6,623 nt of DNA from an uncultured Verrucomicrobiota bacterium (lineage in GTDB: Bacteria; Verrucomicrobiota; Kiritimatiellia; RFP12; UBA1067): assembly GCA_945487985.1 (NCBI GenBank), contig CALYTX010000082.1, positions 1 to 6,623 of the forward strand. Reading direction: 5' to 3'. The notes below the pieces were generated by a model, which saw nothing but the letters and a program-made list of their open reading frames with translations, did not search any database and was not told the DNA's origin. How positions within the stretch are numbered: position 1 is the stretch's first letter; each line of letters begins with the position of its first letter. This document shows positions 6,240-6,623 of this stretch, in pieces. Made by a program: the position numbers and the translations under genes.

Positions 6240-6623
6240 TTACTTTTCTTCGTGATAAGACCCCGCCGAGACGACACTTACGCTACCATCAAGATGATGC
6301 ACTTCTGCCGAGGTGCCAGCGGGAATGGTGTAATGCCAGTTCAGCTTGCCGCCAACATACTCCCAGGAGCTTTTGATTTCACCGTATTGAGTCGGATAAA
6401 CCGCCGAGATTCTCCCGAGACGCTCGTCTGGCACAGGCGCAAGCGTGAACGATTTATAGCCAGCCTCGTTTCCGCACTGGATTCCAGCTGCAGTTTTAAA
6501 CATCCACGCGAGAACCGAACCGTAGGCGTAGTGGTTGAAGCTGTTCATGCCCACCGGACCAAACCCGGTGTCTTTGCGGTAGCTGTTCCAGCGTTCCCAA
6601 ATCGTCGTTGCGCCTTGATCTAC
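6240..6623 (-). CDS. Alpha-L-rhamnosidase (GH78), C-terminal fragment cut by window edge
   Basis: The last 127 residues of a glycoside hydrolase that removes terminal alpha-L-rhamnose; the frame is open to the right edge and stops with TAA at 6242-6240. The fragment begins VDQGATTIWERWNSY. The WERW tetrad (residues 9-12) holds the Glu (residue 10) that corresponds to the general base of GH78 enzymes. It is followed by MNSFNHYAYGSVLAWMF (residues 26-42), a hallmark of the end of the six-hairpin catalytic domain. Residues about 50-127 form the usual C-terminal beta-sandwich, with FTLAPVPDERLG, YGEIKSSWEYVGGKLNWHYTIPAGTSAEVHH and a terminal VSAGSYHEEK. An ATG- or GTG-initiated reading starting near 6554 would be artificial, because family similarity continues upstream of it. 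Most of the protein (GH78 enzymes are often 700-1100 residues), including any signal peptide and the catalytic acid, lies outside. It is a conventional GH78, unlike the divergent module in the next gene, with which it is probably co-transcribed. Confidence 0.95.
   Translation of the reverse strand, partial: VDQGATTIWERWNSYRKDTGFGPVGMNSFNHYAYGSVLAWMFKTAAGIQCGNEAGYKSFTLAPVPDERLGRISAVYPTQYGEIKSSWEYVGGKLNWHYTIPAGTSAEVHHLDGSVSVVSAGSYHEEK

Overview
All four protein-coding genes I can support lie on the minus strand and read from high to low coordinates. In order of transcription they are: the C-terminal end of an alpha-L-rhamnosidase of the GH78 type (cut by the right edge); a secreted two-module protein with an N-terminal SGNH/GDSL-type esterase (DUF4886-like) and a C-terminal divergent GH78-like rhamnosidase; L-arabinose isomerase (araA); and an M18-family metallo-aminopeptidase (cut by the left edge). 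The gaps between genes are short (71, 77 and 64 bp) and no region of more than 300 bases lacks a gene.

The first three genes fit together as a plant-glycan (pectin or rhamnoside) utilisation segment. Two rhamnosidases of different subtype and a fused esterase would trim rhamnose, and perhaps acetyl groups, from rhamnose- and arabinose-bearing polysaccharide such as rhamnogalacturonan I. AraA would feed released L-arabinose into the cytoplasmic L-ribulose route. The aminopeptidase is probably a housekeeping neighbour: it follows a hairpin at the araA stop codon and has its own strong sigma70-like promoter with an extended -10, placed so close to the ATG that the mRNA may be leaderless.

The noncoding parts are small but not empty. 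The gap before araA holds a perfect 7-bp stem-loop followed by three degenerate copies of a CACGAATAGA-like unit that runs into the araA ribosome binding site. The gap after araA holds a second perfect hairpin and the aminopeptidase promoter, and an A/T palindrome is centred on the aminopeptidase start codon.

The organism is a GC-rich, Gram-negative-like glycan degrader using conventional Shine-Dalgarno sites for araA and the esterase-rhamnosidase. The rhamnosidase-rich content and the CACGAAT-type intergenic repeat make me think of uncultured PVC-group bacteria (Lentisphaerota, Kiritimatiellota or Verrucomicrobiota). That is an impression and not a demonstrated assignment; Bacteroidota-like or other glycan degraders are not excluded. 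I see no RNA genes, CRISPR arrays, insertion sequences or plus-strand genes.
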